Assembly: GCA_963759545.1 (NCBI GenBank)
Contig: CAVXAB010000005.1
Location: forward strand, 74,142-138,141
Reading direction: 5' to 3'
Length of the DNA: 64,000 bases
Source of the DNA: Trebonia sp963759545
GTDB taxonomy: Bacteria > Actinomycetota > Actinomycetes > Streptosporangiales > Streptosporangiaceae
Part shown: piece by piece, positions 35,594 through 44,440 of the stretch
Layout: every line of letters begins with the position of its first letter
Numbering within the stretch: position 1 is the stretch's first letter
Position numbers and translations under genes: made by a program
Notes under the pieces: model-generated
What the model saw: the letters and a program-made list of their open reading frames with translations, nothing else
Told to the model about the DNA's origin: nothing
Databases searched by the model: none

Positions 35594-35631
35594 CGCGCCC
35601 GTCCTCCCACCAGCGTGGGAGAACGGGCGCG
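35594..35631. terminator. Shared hairpin terminator
   Basis: A 16-bp inverted repeat with one mismatch (CGCGCCCGTCCTCCCA / TGGGAGAACGGGCGCG) and a 6-base loop between two convergent genes. Confidence 0.75.
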
Positions 35632-35646
35632 AGTTGCCTGGTCCGG

Positions 35647-37022
35647 TTACGGCAGGTGCCACTGCTGGTTGGCGTTGCCCGAGCAGTCCCAGATCTGCAG
35701 CTGGGTGCCGGAGCCTCCGTAGCCGGTGTCGTCGAGGCACTTGCCCGATTGCGGGTTGTAGAGAGCCCCGTTGGATTGCGGGATGAAGACCTGCGCGGCG
35801 GTGTTATTGCAGTCGTAGAGGTCTACGGTCGTGCCGTCGGCAGTCCCCCCTCCGTTGATGTCCATGCACTTGCCGAGCGCGTGCAGGGTGCTGCCCGCCG
35901 CAACGACGGTCCACTGCTGAGCGTTCGTGCCGTTGCAGGTGTAGACCTGGACAGGCGTGAAGTTGGCGCTGTTCGCTCCCCTGACGTCGACGCACAGTCC
36001 CTGGTAGCCGGTGATCGGCCCCGTGGTCCCGGTGCCGCCGCCACCGCCACCGCCACCGCCGCTGCCGCTCGTCGAGTACGCGGCGACGTAGGCCACGCTC
36101 ATCGTGCCGCCGGATGCCGTCGAACTGGTCGGCGTGGTGCAGTTGCAGACGCCGTTCGGGTAACCGCCGCCCATGGCCAGGTCCAGGATTATGGACAAGT
36201 TATGGTCGAACGCCGCCTGCCACGTCGCCGTGCCCACCTGGGCCTCGGTCACGGTGAAGTACGAGCTGCCGTCGAGGTAGAACGTGATCGACTCGCTGGA
36301 GGTATTCGTCCGGTTGAGGATCATCGTGTAGGTGTGGTAGCCGGACTGGCAGCCGGAGCACGACCCGAGTCCGCTGCCGACGCCGTTCGGCTCGTTGCAC
36401 GGGCCGCCCGGGTCGGTGCCGCAGTGCACGGTCCCTGAGAGCTCTGACAGCGAGTTGACGTCCTCCATGATGTCGATCTCGCCGTTCTCCGGCCATTGCC
36501 CCGGGCCGAGCATCCAGAACGCCGGCCAGTAGCCCAGGCCGCCGGAGGGCTGCTGGATCGAGGCGGTGACCTCCAGCTGGCCGCCTGCGGGCGCGCCCAC
36601 GTTGGCGCTGGTGGTCTGGACGCGGCCGGACGTCCACGAGCTGCCGCTACCGAGAGCCGTGACGTCGAGATTGCCGTTGCCGTCGAGGTGCACGTTGCTC
36701 GTCGAGTTGGTCATCGTCTCGATCTCGCCGGTGCCGAAGTTAGAGCCGGGCCCGGTGTCATACATCCACTGAGAGTCCGATGCCGGATCCCGACGGCGCC
36801 GTTGAAGTCGTCGCTGAAGACGGTCGACCAGCCAGATGGCGGACCTGGAACCGTGGCGGGCGCCGCCACGACGGCCGGCGCCGCGTTGGCCGCCGGGGCG
36901 GCGATAGCTGAGGCAGACGACGCCGCGGCCGCCGTCAGCGCGATGACCGGCGCGATGACGGCGAGCGCGAGGACTCGTCTTGGGACGCCATCTCGTGGCG
37001 CGCTTACACATGCGTACAGCAC
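35647..37022 (-). CDS. Secreted GH16 laminarinase-like hydrolase with ricin-type lectin, frameshifted
   Basis: The signal segment (RVLALAVIAPVIALTAAAASS, then an Ala/Pro linker and STVFSDDFNGA) is read from GTG 37022. The rest lies in another frame, joining near 36795, where DPASDSQWMYDTGPG resumes (one base is missing or two are extra). The GH16 domain has the catalytic ExDxxE in NGEIDIMEDVNS and NGVCNCTTPTSS further on. A poly-Gly linker (35 residues downstream) leads to a CBM13 ricin lectin with AQQW, AQVF and NQQW repeats. It should cut beta-1,3-glucans or related polymers outside the cell. A different possible n-region (MCKRATRWRPK) is readable upstream. Confidence 0.83.
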
Positions 37023-37266
37023 GTTGCGATATGCCAGGCATGCCCGGCCTCCCTAACCCCGCTCCAAGGGTTACAGGAAGGAAACCTTCCTATTCTTAAC
37101 CGGAAGGTAACGTCGCGATTTCACCGCGTCAATCACAACAACCGTTAATAAAACGTCAACCATCAGAACTGGACATGCGGCCGGGCTCCAGCGGGCAGGC
37201 CTGCACCCCACCAGCGCAGTCGGCGTCCGCTACCGTTGGCCTCATAGATCGTCACCGGGAGGGCAC
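37023..37266. other. Intergenic region upstream of the GH16 gene
   Basis: About 240 bases with an AT-rich stretch (37080-37160) including AAGGTAACG and TAATAAAACG on the plus strand. It should hold the divergent promoters of the GH16 gene and the hypothetical gene at 37267. I recognise no repressor site. Confidence 0.35.
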
Positions 37267-37734
37267 ATGCCGTACATCGTCGACTTCGAGAACGTGTCCA
37301 CGGCCGGCTTGGAATCGTCCCCGGTCGCGCAGGCCCTCGCTGGACTACGCGCCAACGAGGCGCGCTACTTCAAGAACAAGTACGGTCACGTGTTCGCGGT
37401 GAGCCCCGCCAGCGAGGCGCCGGAGACGCTCGACTGGGTGAACCGCATCCTCGCCGACGAGCGCGACCTCGCCATCTCCGCTCGCCCGCTCGAGGTGACT
37501 TCCTTCGAGGTGGACGGCATCCGGATGGCTTACGTGTTCTACGAATCCGGCTTGTCCGTCAACGTGATGTACACCATCGAGGACCAAGGCAAGCGCGCGG
37601 TCGGGTTCAAGCTCTCAGAAGGCATGGAAGTTCCCGAGGAACTGGCTGCGGCTGGCTTCAAGTTCGCGCGCCAGAAGTCAAGGCTGGCCGGCGTGATCCG
37701 CGGCTCCTTCTTCGTGATCAAAGGTGAGCACTGA
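37267..37734 (+). CDS. Conserved hypothetical protein
   Basis: 155 residues, soluble and mixed alpha/beta, without membrane segments or signal. Readable strands include AYVFYESGLSVNVMYTIE and RAVGFKLSEGMEVPEEL. I do not recognise the family. ATG 37267 has GGGAGGGC 5-10 bases upstream. It stands before a VOC protein gene on the same strand, with about 290 bases between them, so they are probably separate units. Confidence 0.65.
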   Translation: MPYIVDFENVSTAGLESSPVAQALAGLRANEARYFKNKYGHVFAVSPASEAPETLDWVNRILADERDLAISARPLEVTSFEVDGIRMAYVFYESGLSVNVMYTIEDQGKRAVGFKLSEGMEVPEELAAAGFKFARQKSRLAGVIRGSFFVIKGEH

Positions 37735-38023
37735 ACCAGAAACACCGGCAACTGCCTCCCTTCGCTGGACAATCCCGTCGCAAGATTGCCGGGTGAAATC
37801 ACGGAAAAACAGTCTTGTATTGCCTGGCGCCCGTCCGCCGTTCCACAAAGATCCAGTTCACAGGGAAGGGAACTGTTTCTCCGGGGCGGCCTGGCTACTG
37901 GCCGACGAGTCCGCTGCGCGAGCAGACCGAGCATGGTGTCGAGTGGCCAAACGGGCGCGGAGAGTAAGATCGGCTGCAGCTTCCGTCGTAGGCGGGGTGA
38001 GACGCAACCAGTGGAGGTACCAG
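37735..38023. other. Intergenic region before the VOC gene
   Basis: About 290 bases of lower GC at the left end. A frame is open through it from the upstream gene but has no protein character. GGAGG at 38013-38017 serves the next start. No repeat is seen. Confidence 0.35.
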
Positions 38024-38488
38024 GTGACCGAGCTCCCGCCGCCCCCAGAGGGAATTCTGCTGGGCTACTTCATCGCCTCGGACGACGTCGAGCGCTCTCG
38101 GCGCTTTTACACAGAAGTCCTGGGCGGCCGGGTGCTCTTCTCCGGAACGCCGACCGTTGTCGCGCTATCCAACAGCTGGATCGTCATCAATGCCGGCGGA
38201 GGGCCGACCGACGACAAGCCGACGGTCACCCTGGAGACGCCGCGCGATCCGGACCGGGTCAGCAGCTTCCTCAATTTCCGGGTCAAGGACATCGAGGCCG
38301 TGTACTCCGAATGGAGCGCCCGCGGTGCTCAATTCCTGACGCCGCCGAAACGGCACCAGTACGAGACCCGCTGCTACATCCGCGATCCCGATGGTTATCT
38401 GATCGAAGTGGGGCAGACCACGGACCCAGAGGGAGACTGGTCGCCCGCTCACTGGCCATCGGGTACGTCCGCCGAGGAGACTGGGTGA
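38024..38488 (+). CDS. VOC-family (glyoxalase/bleomycin-resistance fold) protein
   Basis: 154 residues from GTG 38024 with GGAGG 6 bases upstream. The fold is shown by GYFIASDDVERSRRFYTEVLGGRVLF, the His/Glu-like metal positions in NFRVKDIEAVYSEWSARGAQFLTPP and the C-terminal RCYIRDPDGYLIEVGQT. VOC members include glyoxalases, dioxygenases and drug-binding proteins; the role here is open. It precedes a dinucleotide-binding protein gene. Confidence 0.88.
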   Translation: MTELPPPPEGILLGYFIASDDVERSRRFYTEVLGGRVLFSGTPTVVALSNSWIVINAGGGPTDDKPTVTLETPRDPDRVSSFLNFRVKDIEAVYSEWSARGAQFLTPPKRHQYETRCYIRDPDGYLIEVGQTTDPEGDWSPAHWPSGTSAEETG

Positions 38489-38531
38489 AGGCCGAGAGCA
38501 CGCGAGAAGCCCCCACGTCGAGGTACCGGTC

Positions 38532-39167
38532 ATGACCACCGCGATCATCGGCACTGGAGGGATCGGGTCGGTCATCGCCCGCCAGCTCGCCTCAGGCGGG
38601 CAGGCCCTGCGGCTCTCGAGCACCGACACTGGGTCGGCACGAACGCTGGCCGCGGGGATCGGTCGTGGCGCGGTTGTCGCCGCCGACAACCGCGACGCGT
38701 TGCAGGGCGCTGGTGCCGTCGTCCTCGCGCTGCGGTTTGCCGTGCTGAAGGGCGTCATAGACGAGATCGCCGACCTGTTGACCGGCAAACTCGTAGTCGT
38801 TCCGAGCAACCCGCTCGGCACCGACGCGCAAGGTAACGTCTCACGGCTCCTGCCGGAAGCGCAATCCTCCGGGAAGGTCGTAGCCGGCTGGTTGCCGGCG
38901 GGGGCGCGCTTGGCCATGGCGTTCGGGACCATGTCGGCCAATCTCCTCGAGTCCGCTAGCAACCGGTCACCGGAGCCGGCGGTCCTCTTCTACGTGACCG
39001 ACGACGACCGCGCCGCCGGGGAAATCGAGCGGTTGATCCGAACGGCCGGTTTCGAGCCGCTGAAGGTCGGCGGGATCGAGCAGTCGGGCCGGCTCGAGGT
39101 GGGCGGCGACCTTCACGATCTCGTAGTGGGCCCCGCGGAGGCGCGGTCATTGATCGGCGTGGCCTGA
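38532..39167 (+). CDS. NADPH-binding F420-reductase-like oxidoreductase
   Basis: 211 residues. N-terminal Rossmann TTAIIGTGGIGSVIARQLASGG, then VVLALRFAVLKGVIDEIADLLTGKLVVVPSNPLG and a C-terminal helical part. This resembles NADPH-dependent F420 reductases and related NAD(P)-binding proteins; F420 use is inferred. A short gap of 43 bases after the VOC gene fits one transcript. Confidence 0.85.
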   Translation: MTTAIIGTGGIGSVIARQLASGGQALRLSSTDTGSARTLAAGIGRGAVVAADNRDALQGAGAVVLALRFAVLKGVIDEIADLLTGKLVVVPSNPLGTDAQGNVSRLLPEAQSSGKVVAGWLPAGARLAMAFGTMSANLLESASNRSPEPAVLFYVTDDDRAAGEIERLIRTAGFEPLKVGGIEQSGRLEVGGDLHDLVVGPAEARSLIGVA

Positions 39168-39196
39168 TCGCTTCGCCGCGCGTCGCTACACGGCGG

Positions 39197-39847
39197 CTAG
39201 ACCACGGCCAGGGATGTCGCCGAGCGCCTGGAAGTGCTGGGTTCCGCGCACCAGCCGGCGTCGTCGTGGCACACCAGCGTCACCGGACAGGAGGCGGGCA
39301 GGTCCAGCCGTACCGGCCCGGAATCGCGAGGCGCGGCACCGGGGAGAACAGCAAGGCGACCGTCAGGGTCGTCGGGCTGCTGGCGCGCGCCCGTGACTTC
39401 CTCAGGCCAGTCCGGCAGGGCCAGCCGCCCGACGCGGACCACGGTCTGCCGCTCCGCTCTCCACAGCACCCCTTCGCCGGCCCACTCAAAAGCCAGCACC
39501 CGCCCGGACAGCGCAACGGTCAACGCCGAGAAACCACCCCAGGCCGGCAGCCCAGGCAACTTCCGGTCAGAGAGGGCATGGAAACCGCACGTGCACCCCG
39601 GGTCGGGGGCGCGGTGAGCGCCACGGGCGCCTCGGGACCGGCACTCAGCCCTGGCATCAGCCGGGTAGCTGGAATCGCCCCTCAGCGGAATGAACCGGTC
39701 GCCGCGTTGCCTGGCCAGCTTGTGAGCCCACACCACCCACAGCCCGCCCGCAGTCACGGTCAGATGTTCCTCGAGTCCTTCGGGCACACCAGGCCTGGTG
39801 CCGGTGCCGGCCTCAAAGTCCGCTACCAGGCGATCTCCCCTGCACAT
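39197..39847 (-). CDS. Hypothetical protein with CxCGFH motif
   Basis: About 216 residues from ATG 39847, preceded by AGAGGAG 6 bases away. The notable stretch is DPGCTCGFHALSD near the middle, and GKDDAGW-like residues near the end (CHDDAGWCAEP). It is soluble and has no signal peptide. The family is not recognised. Confidence 0.6.
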   Translation of the reverse strand: MCRGDRLVADFEAGTGTRPGVPEGLEEHLTVTAGGLWVVWAHKLARQRGDRFIPLRGDSSYPADARAECRSRGARGAHRAPDPGCTCGFHALSDRKLPGLPAWGGFSALTVALSGRVLAFEWAGEGVLWRAERQTVVRVGRLALPDWPEEVTGARQQPDDPDGRLAVLPGAAPRDSGPVRLDLPASCPVTLVCHDDAGWCAEPSTSRRSATSLAVV

Positions 39848-39945
39848 GGCGAGCTCCTCTCTCAGGCAGCTAACCCGAGGGTAACTCTTTTCCGGAAACC
39901 CCAGAACCCGGAATTCCGGAGTACGGCCGGTCAGGTGGCCGGCAA

Positions 39946-41496
39946 TCACGGCTCTTTGGCAGTCGGCGCGCGGGAACCGGGCGGGGGATTCAGCGACCCG
40001 GCAAGCGGGGTGCCGGCCACCGGGCAGTGTCGCGTGAGGGACGGCGGGAGTTCCTTTGGCACTTGCTGGGTGTCCGTACCGGATCGGCTCAGGACGTCGC
40101 TGCTGATCGTCGTCCAGGCGAGCAGCGCGGCGGCGAAAGACGCCCCCGCGGCAACGGTCATGGCGACCGGGAAGCCGGCTGCCATTCTGGCAGGGTCCTC
40201 GAAGGCGGAGCCGGACAGCCCCGCGGCAAGGGGAAGGCCTGCCACCGCGATCATCTGGCCGAGGCGCGAGAGCGCGTTGTTCACGGCGGAAGCGATCCCG
40301 GAGTGCCGTGAATCGACGCTCGCCAGGACCGTCGCGGTGATCGGGGTGATCAGCGTGCCGAGACCGACCCCGAAGACGATCAGCGACGGCAGCACCGCGG
40401 TGAGGAACCTGTCGCCGGGGTGGAGTTGCGCCATCAGTAGCAGTCCCGCGCCGGTCACTACAGCTCCGACGGTCAGCGGGACCCGCGGGCCGATGCGCTG
40501 GGCGATCGCCCCCGACGGGCTGGAGAGGGTCAGTAGCAGCAAGGTGATCGGCAGTGTGGCGGCACCGGCCTGAAGTGGCGTGTAGCCGAGTGTGACCTGC
40601 AGGAACGCGACGAACAGGAAGATCACGCCGCCGAGCGCCGCGTAGGTGACCAGCGCGAGCAGGTTGGCGCTGGCGAACTGGCGGGAGCGGAACAACTCCA
40701 GTGGAAGCATCGGGTTCGCGGCCCGCCGCTCAACGGCGACAAAGGCAGCCGCGGCGGCCAGGCCGGCGGCCGAGGCGGCAACCACCGCCGGTGTTAGGCC
40801 ACCGGACGCTTCGGTCAGGGCAAAGCACACACCGCCGATGGCCAGCGTGGCAAGCGCCGCGCCGGGCAGATCCAGGCGGCCGGCACGCGTCGGGTCCCGG
40901 GTCTCGGGCACGTGGAGCACCGCGGCGACGATGACGAAAGCCCCCAGCGGAAGATTGATCAGGAAGACCGCGCGCCACGACACGGCGTCGGTCAGGTACC
41001 CGCCGACGGTGGGGCCGATCGCGCCCGCGACCGCACCAAAGCCTGCCCACGCGCCGATCGCCCGGGTGCGATCATCGGGATGAAAGACCGCTTCGATGAT
41101 CGCAAGGCTCCCTGGTGTAAGGAGAGCCCCCCCAATCCCCTGAACGAACCGGGCCGCAACGAGCAGCCCGATCGTCGGGGCGGCCGCGCAAAGCGCCGAC
41201 GCGGCCACGAAGACCACCACCCCCAGGATGAATATCCGACGCCGACCGTAGATATCGCTGAGCGAACCGCCTACCAGGACAAGCGACGCGAGCGTAAGCA
41301 CATAGGCATTCAGCGTCCACTGCAACCCCGCGACGCCCGCGCCGAGATCACGGCCGATCGTCGGCAAGGCCACGTTGACAACCGTCGCCTCAAGCAGGAT
41401 CATCGCGTCGCCTAGCACCGCCACCGCCAGCACCCAGCGCCCGGCGGCCGAGGCAAGCCGCACCGAGCCAGGCGCTAGACCCTCATTTCCCGCCAA
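39946..41496 (-). CDS. DHA2-type MFS drug exporter
   Basis: About 516 residues with 14 predicted helices. Signature stretches include VVNVALPTIGRDLGAGVAGLQWTLNAYVL, GGSLSDIYGRRRIFILGV and the motif C-like GGALLTPGSLAIIEAVF. EmrB/QacA-type proton antiporters export drugs and toxic acids. TTG 41496 is 6 bases after GGAGG; the GTG at 41502 sits too close to that SD. It is 30 bases downstream of the mycothione reductase gene, so the two are one operon, perhaps linking export and thiol redox. Confidence 0.92.
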   Translation of the reverse strand: MAGNEGLAPGSVRLASAAGRWVLAVAVLGDAMILLEATVVNVALPTIGRDLGAGVAGLQWTLNAYVLTLASLVLVGGSLSDIYGRRRIFILGVVVFVAASALCAAAPTIGLLVAARFVQGIGGALLTPGSLAIIEAVFHPDDRTRAIGAWAGFGAVAGAIGPTVGGYLTDAVSWRAVFLINLPLGAFVIVAAVLHVPETRDPTRAGRLDLPGAALATLAIGGVCFALTEASGGLTPAVVAASAAGLAAAAAFVAVERRAANPMLPLELFRSRQFASANLLALVTYAALGGVIFLFVAFLQVTLGYTPLQAGAATLPITLLLLTLSSPSGAIAQRIGPRVPLTVGAVVTGAGLLLMAQLHPGDRFLTAVLPSLIVFGVGLGTLITPITATVLASVDSRHSGIASAVNNALSRLGQMIAVAGLPLAAGLSGSAFEDPARMAAGFPVAMTVAAGASFAAALLAWTTISSDVLSRSGTDTQQVPKELPPSLTRHCPVAGTPLAGSLNPPPGSRAPTAKEP

Positions 41497-41526
41497 CTGC
41501 ACCCTCCTTCGCGCTCCTCGCTTGCC

Positions 41527-42891
41527 TCAGTCGGGACCAAGCGGAAGCTTGAGCAGGGCGTTCTCCACGACCTCGCTCAGTGCGGGGTGGATCCAGTACT
41601 GGCCCCTGGCCATGTGAGCCAGCCGCTGGCCGGTGGCGGCCGCCTGTATCAGCGGCTGGATGAGCAGCGAGGCCTGCTCACCCATGATGTGCGCGCCGAG
41701 GAGTGTCCCTGTCGCGGGGTCGGCGTACAGCTTGCAGAAGCCAACGTTGTCCTGCAGGGCCCACCCGTAGGCCACGTCGGCGTACTCCTTGACCGCCTCC
41801 ACATAGGGGCGCTCGTGGCTCAGGTCCTGCTCGCGGGCGCCCACAGTCGCGATCTGTGGTGCGGTGAACACGGCTGAGGGCACCCAGTCGTGTGGGTAAG
41901 GGCGCAGGTCATCGGGGAAGGCCAGGTTGTGTGCCAGGGTCCGGGCCTCGGCGTTGGCCACGTGCTTGAGCGGGTACGGGGTGCTCGCGTCGCCGAGTGA
42001 CCAGATCCCCTCGGCGGTGGTTCGACCGAACTCGTCGACCTCGATCCGCCCGTCCTCGCGCAGCCGGACCCCGGCGCGGTCCAGATCAAGGCTCGCAGTG
42101 TCGGGGACGCGGCCGGCCGCCACCAGCAACAGCTCGCCGGTGACGGGCGGGCTGCCGGTGACCTCGACTTCGATCTGGTCACCGCGCCGGCGCGCGCCGG
42201 TGACCTCGGCAGAAAGGCGGACGTCCCAGCGCCTGCGGGCCAGCTTCGTGAACCGGCTGGAGACCTCAGGGTCGAAGGTATCGAGCAGGGATCCGGCCTG
42301 GCTAACGATGCGGATGCCGACGCCCAGGCTGGAGAACAGGTGGGCGAGTTCGGCGGCGATGTAGCCGCCGCCCACGATGATCATGGTGGCCGGCAGCTCG
42401 TCGAGGCGCATGACCGTGTCAGAGGTGTGATAGCTGACGCCAGACTCGGCGATTGGCGGCGGGATCACCGGGCGGGCGCCGGTAGCCAGCACGATCCGGT
42501 CGGCGGTGATTCTGGTGCCGTCGTCGATGGCCAGCTCGTGCGGGCCGGTAAAGCGGGCCCTCCCCTCGATCAGCGTCACCGCACCCGACTCAACCCGGCC
42601 GCGGCGCCCCGCGGCAGAGTGCCTGTCGGTCCTGGTAAACGTCCGGTCTCTGATGGCCGGCCAGTCGACGCCGGTGAGCTTGGCCTCGATCCCGAACTCC
42701 GACGCGTGGCGTACCTGAGTCGCGACCTGGGCGGTCTGAATCAGGATCTTGCTGGGGATGCAGCCCCGGTTAATGCATGTGCCGCCGAAGGCGCCGGACT
42801 CGATCAGCGCGACGGGTCCCTGGGCACGGTCCTCGGGCACCAAGCTGTTGCCAGAACCAGAACCGATGATGACCAGTGAAAAGTGAGGCAC
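41527..42891 (-). CDS. mtr: Mycothione reductase
   Basis: 454 residues, a flavoprotein disulfide reductase. FAD motif SLVIIGSGSGNSLVP; redox cysteines in GGTCINRGCIPSKIL; NAD(P) motif MIIVGGGYIAAELAHLFSSLG; FAD motif IWSLGDASTPY; C-terminal active-site region GQYWIHPALSEVVENALL, which matches mycothione reductase in preference to lipoamide dehydrogenase. It reduces mycothiol disulfide with NADPH in the cytosol. The start is GTG. It heads an operon with an MFS exporter gene. Confidence 0.93.
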   Translation of the reverse strand: MPHFSLVIIGSGSGNSLVPEDRAQGPVALIESGAFGGTCINRGCIPSKILIQTAQVATQVRHASEFGIEAKLTGVDWPAIRDRTFTRTDRHSAAGRRGRVESGAVTLIEGRARFTGPHELAIDDGTRITADRIVLATGARPVIPPPIAESGVSYHTSDTVMRLDELPATMIIVGGGYIAAELAHLFSSLGVGIRIVSQAGSLLDTFDPEVSSRFTKLARRRWDVRLSAEVTGARRRGDQIEVEVTGSPPVTGELLLVAAGRVPDTASLDLDRAGVRLREDGRIEVDEFGRTTAEGIWSLGDASTPYPLKHVANAEARTLAHNLAFPDDLRPYPHDWVPSAVFTAPQIATVGAREQDLSHERPYVEAVKEYADVAYGWALQDNVGFCKLYADPATGTLLGAHIMGEQASLLIQPLIQAAATGQRLAHMARGQYWIHPALSEVVENALLKLPLGPD

Positions 42892-42978
42892 CTTCCGAAT
42901 ACTACGACCAGAATCTATGTTCCATTAGGTTGCTGCGGGCACTACCCCTTCACTAGAAACGGGCGGGGCAAAACGTAT

Positions 42979-43003
42979 GTTCGATTCGGATCACGCCGGG
43001 TAG
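42979..43003 (+). promoter_or_regulatory. Candidate sigma-B-type promoter of the DUF3072 gene
   Basis: GTTCG (42979-42983), 14 bases, GGGTAG (42998-43003). The consensus for Streptomyces stress sigma factors of the sigma-B class is GNNTN14-16 GGGTA(C/T), so the match is close. The next start is at 43031. Confidence 0.5.
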
Positions 43004-43030
43004 GGGGCGCACGACCACGAGGGAGGAACC

Positions 43031-43255
43031 ATGACCGACAGCCTGAGCCCGCGGGAAAACCCGGCCAAGGACCCGGCCGACTGGACTACCGGAGACGAGC
43101 CGATGACCGGCCCGCAGAAGTCCTACCTCCAGACCCTGGCCCGCGAGGCCGGACGCGACGTCAAGCTAGACGGCATGTCGAAGGCCGATGCGTCCAGGCT
43201 GATCGACGAACTACAGGCCGCTTCAGGCCGCGGGACGCAGGACGGCCGCAGCTGA
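43031..43255 (+). CDS. DUF3072-family small protein
   Basis: 74 residues: MTDSLSPRENPAKDPADWTT, then GDEPMTGPQKSYLQTLARE and SKADASRLIDELQ. This is the small soluble DUF3072 family, widespread in actinobacteria and linked to stress conditions in some. AGGGAGGA lies 7-8 bases before the ATG. Five bases after its stop the YbdK-type gene starts. Confidence 0.9.
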   Translation: MTDSLSPRENPAKDPADWTTGDEPMTGPQKSYLQTLAREAGRDVKLDGMSKADASRLIDELQAASGRGTQDGRS

Positions 43256-43260
43256 CCCGA

Positions 43261-44377
43261 ATGACGGTTCGCAGCGTGGGTGTGGAAGAGGAACTCCTGC
43301 TTGTCGCGCCCGGCACCGGACAGCCGCTAGCGGTGGCAGAGACGGCACTGCGCTCCGTGGGCACCGACGGTGGGCGCCAAGAGGGCACGGACGGGGATGC
43401 CGGGGAGTCACTTGAGTTCGAGTTGCAGCGGCAGCAGCTGGAAACCAGCACGAAGCCGTGCTTCGAGCTGAGCGAACTCGGCGAGGAACTGCGCCGGGGA
43501 CGGTCGCTCGCCGCCGAGGCGGCGGGCCGGGCCGGCGCGCGGGTAGCGGCGCTTGCCACGTCACCCGTGCCCGTCGAGCCGCAACTGGTGCGCAAGGGCC
43601 GGCACCTCCAGATGGCCCAGCGCGTTCGGGCTCACCGCTTACGAGCAGCTGACCTGCGGGTGCCACGTGCACGTCAGCATCTCTTCCGCTGACGAAGGGG
43701 TAGCTGTCCTCGACCGGATCAGGCCATGGCTGCCGGCCTTGCTGGCGCTCAGCGCGAACTCGCCGTTCTGGCAGGGGCGAGACAGCGCGTACGCCAGCTT
43801 CCGGTACCAGGCATGGAGCCGCTGGCCAAGCGCGGGACCGACGAACGCGTTCGGGACCGCTGAGGTCTACGAGCAGACGGTTCGGCAGATGGTCAGCACC
43901 GGCACGCTGCTTGACACCGGGATGGTCTACTTCGATGCGCGGCTGTCCGAGCACTATCCGACGGCTGAGATACGGGTCTCCGACGTGTGCCTGTACGCCG
44001 ACGACGCGACGCTGATCGCCGCGCTGGCCCGGGCACTGGTGGAAACCGAGGCGCGCCGCTGGCGGGCGGGCTCGGCTGTCCCGCCTCACCGCATCGAGAT
44101 GCTGCGCCTAGCCGCCTGGCGGGCCAGCCGGTCCGGCCTGGACGACGTCCTGCTCAACCCGCATACCGGCCTGCCCGAACCCGCTTCGACCGTCGCCAAT
44201 GCGCTGCTTGAGCACGTCAGGGACGCACTGGACGAAGCAGGAGAGGCCGACGCGGTCACCGAACTACTCGCCGCAGTGCTAGCCCGCGGGAACGGGGCCG
44301 ACTTCCAGCGGAGAGCCTTCCGCGACGGCAGCCTGGCCAGCGTAATCGAGAGCACGGCCGCCATCACCGTCCGCTGA
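43261..44377 (+). CDS. YbdK-type carboxylate-amine ligase, frameshifted
   Basis: Glutamate-cysteine-ligase-like fold. N-terminal SVGVEEELLLV and LEFELQRQQLETSTKPCFELSELG are read from ATG 43261. Near 43622 one base too many interrupts the frame; the other frame resumes at AFGLTAYEQLTCGCHVHVSI and runs to the stop at 44377 with GTAEVYEQTVRQMVSTGTLLDTGMVYFDARLS. Together about 371 residues. YbdK-type enzymes make weak gamma-glutamylcysteine and may ligate other amines. It is probably in one operon with the DUF3072 gene. Confidence 0.85.
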
Positions 44378-44440
44378 CACTCTCCTCCGCTGCCAGCCTG
44401 GAACCACTGACCGGGTTGCTGGATGCTCTGGTAGAACCGT

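Noticed and set aside
36040..36062. CCGCCACCG repeat near the GH16 gene
   Set aside because: It codes for the poly-Gly linker between the GH16 and lectin domains.
39266..40573. A 435-codon plus-strand frame over the hypothetical and MFS genes
   Set aside because: It crosses two minus-strand genes and an intergenic gap; the minus strand encodes a clear 14-helix transporter.
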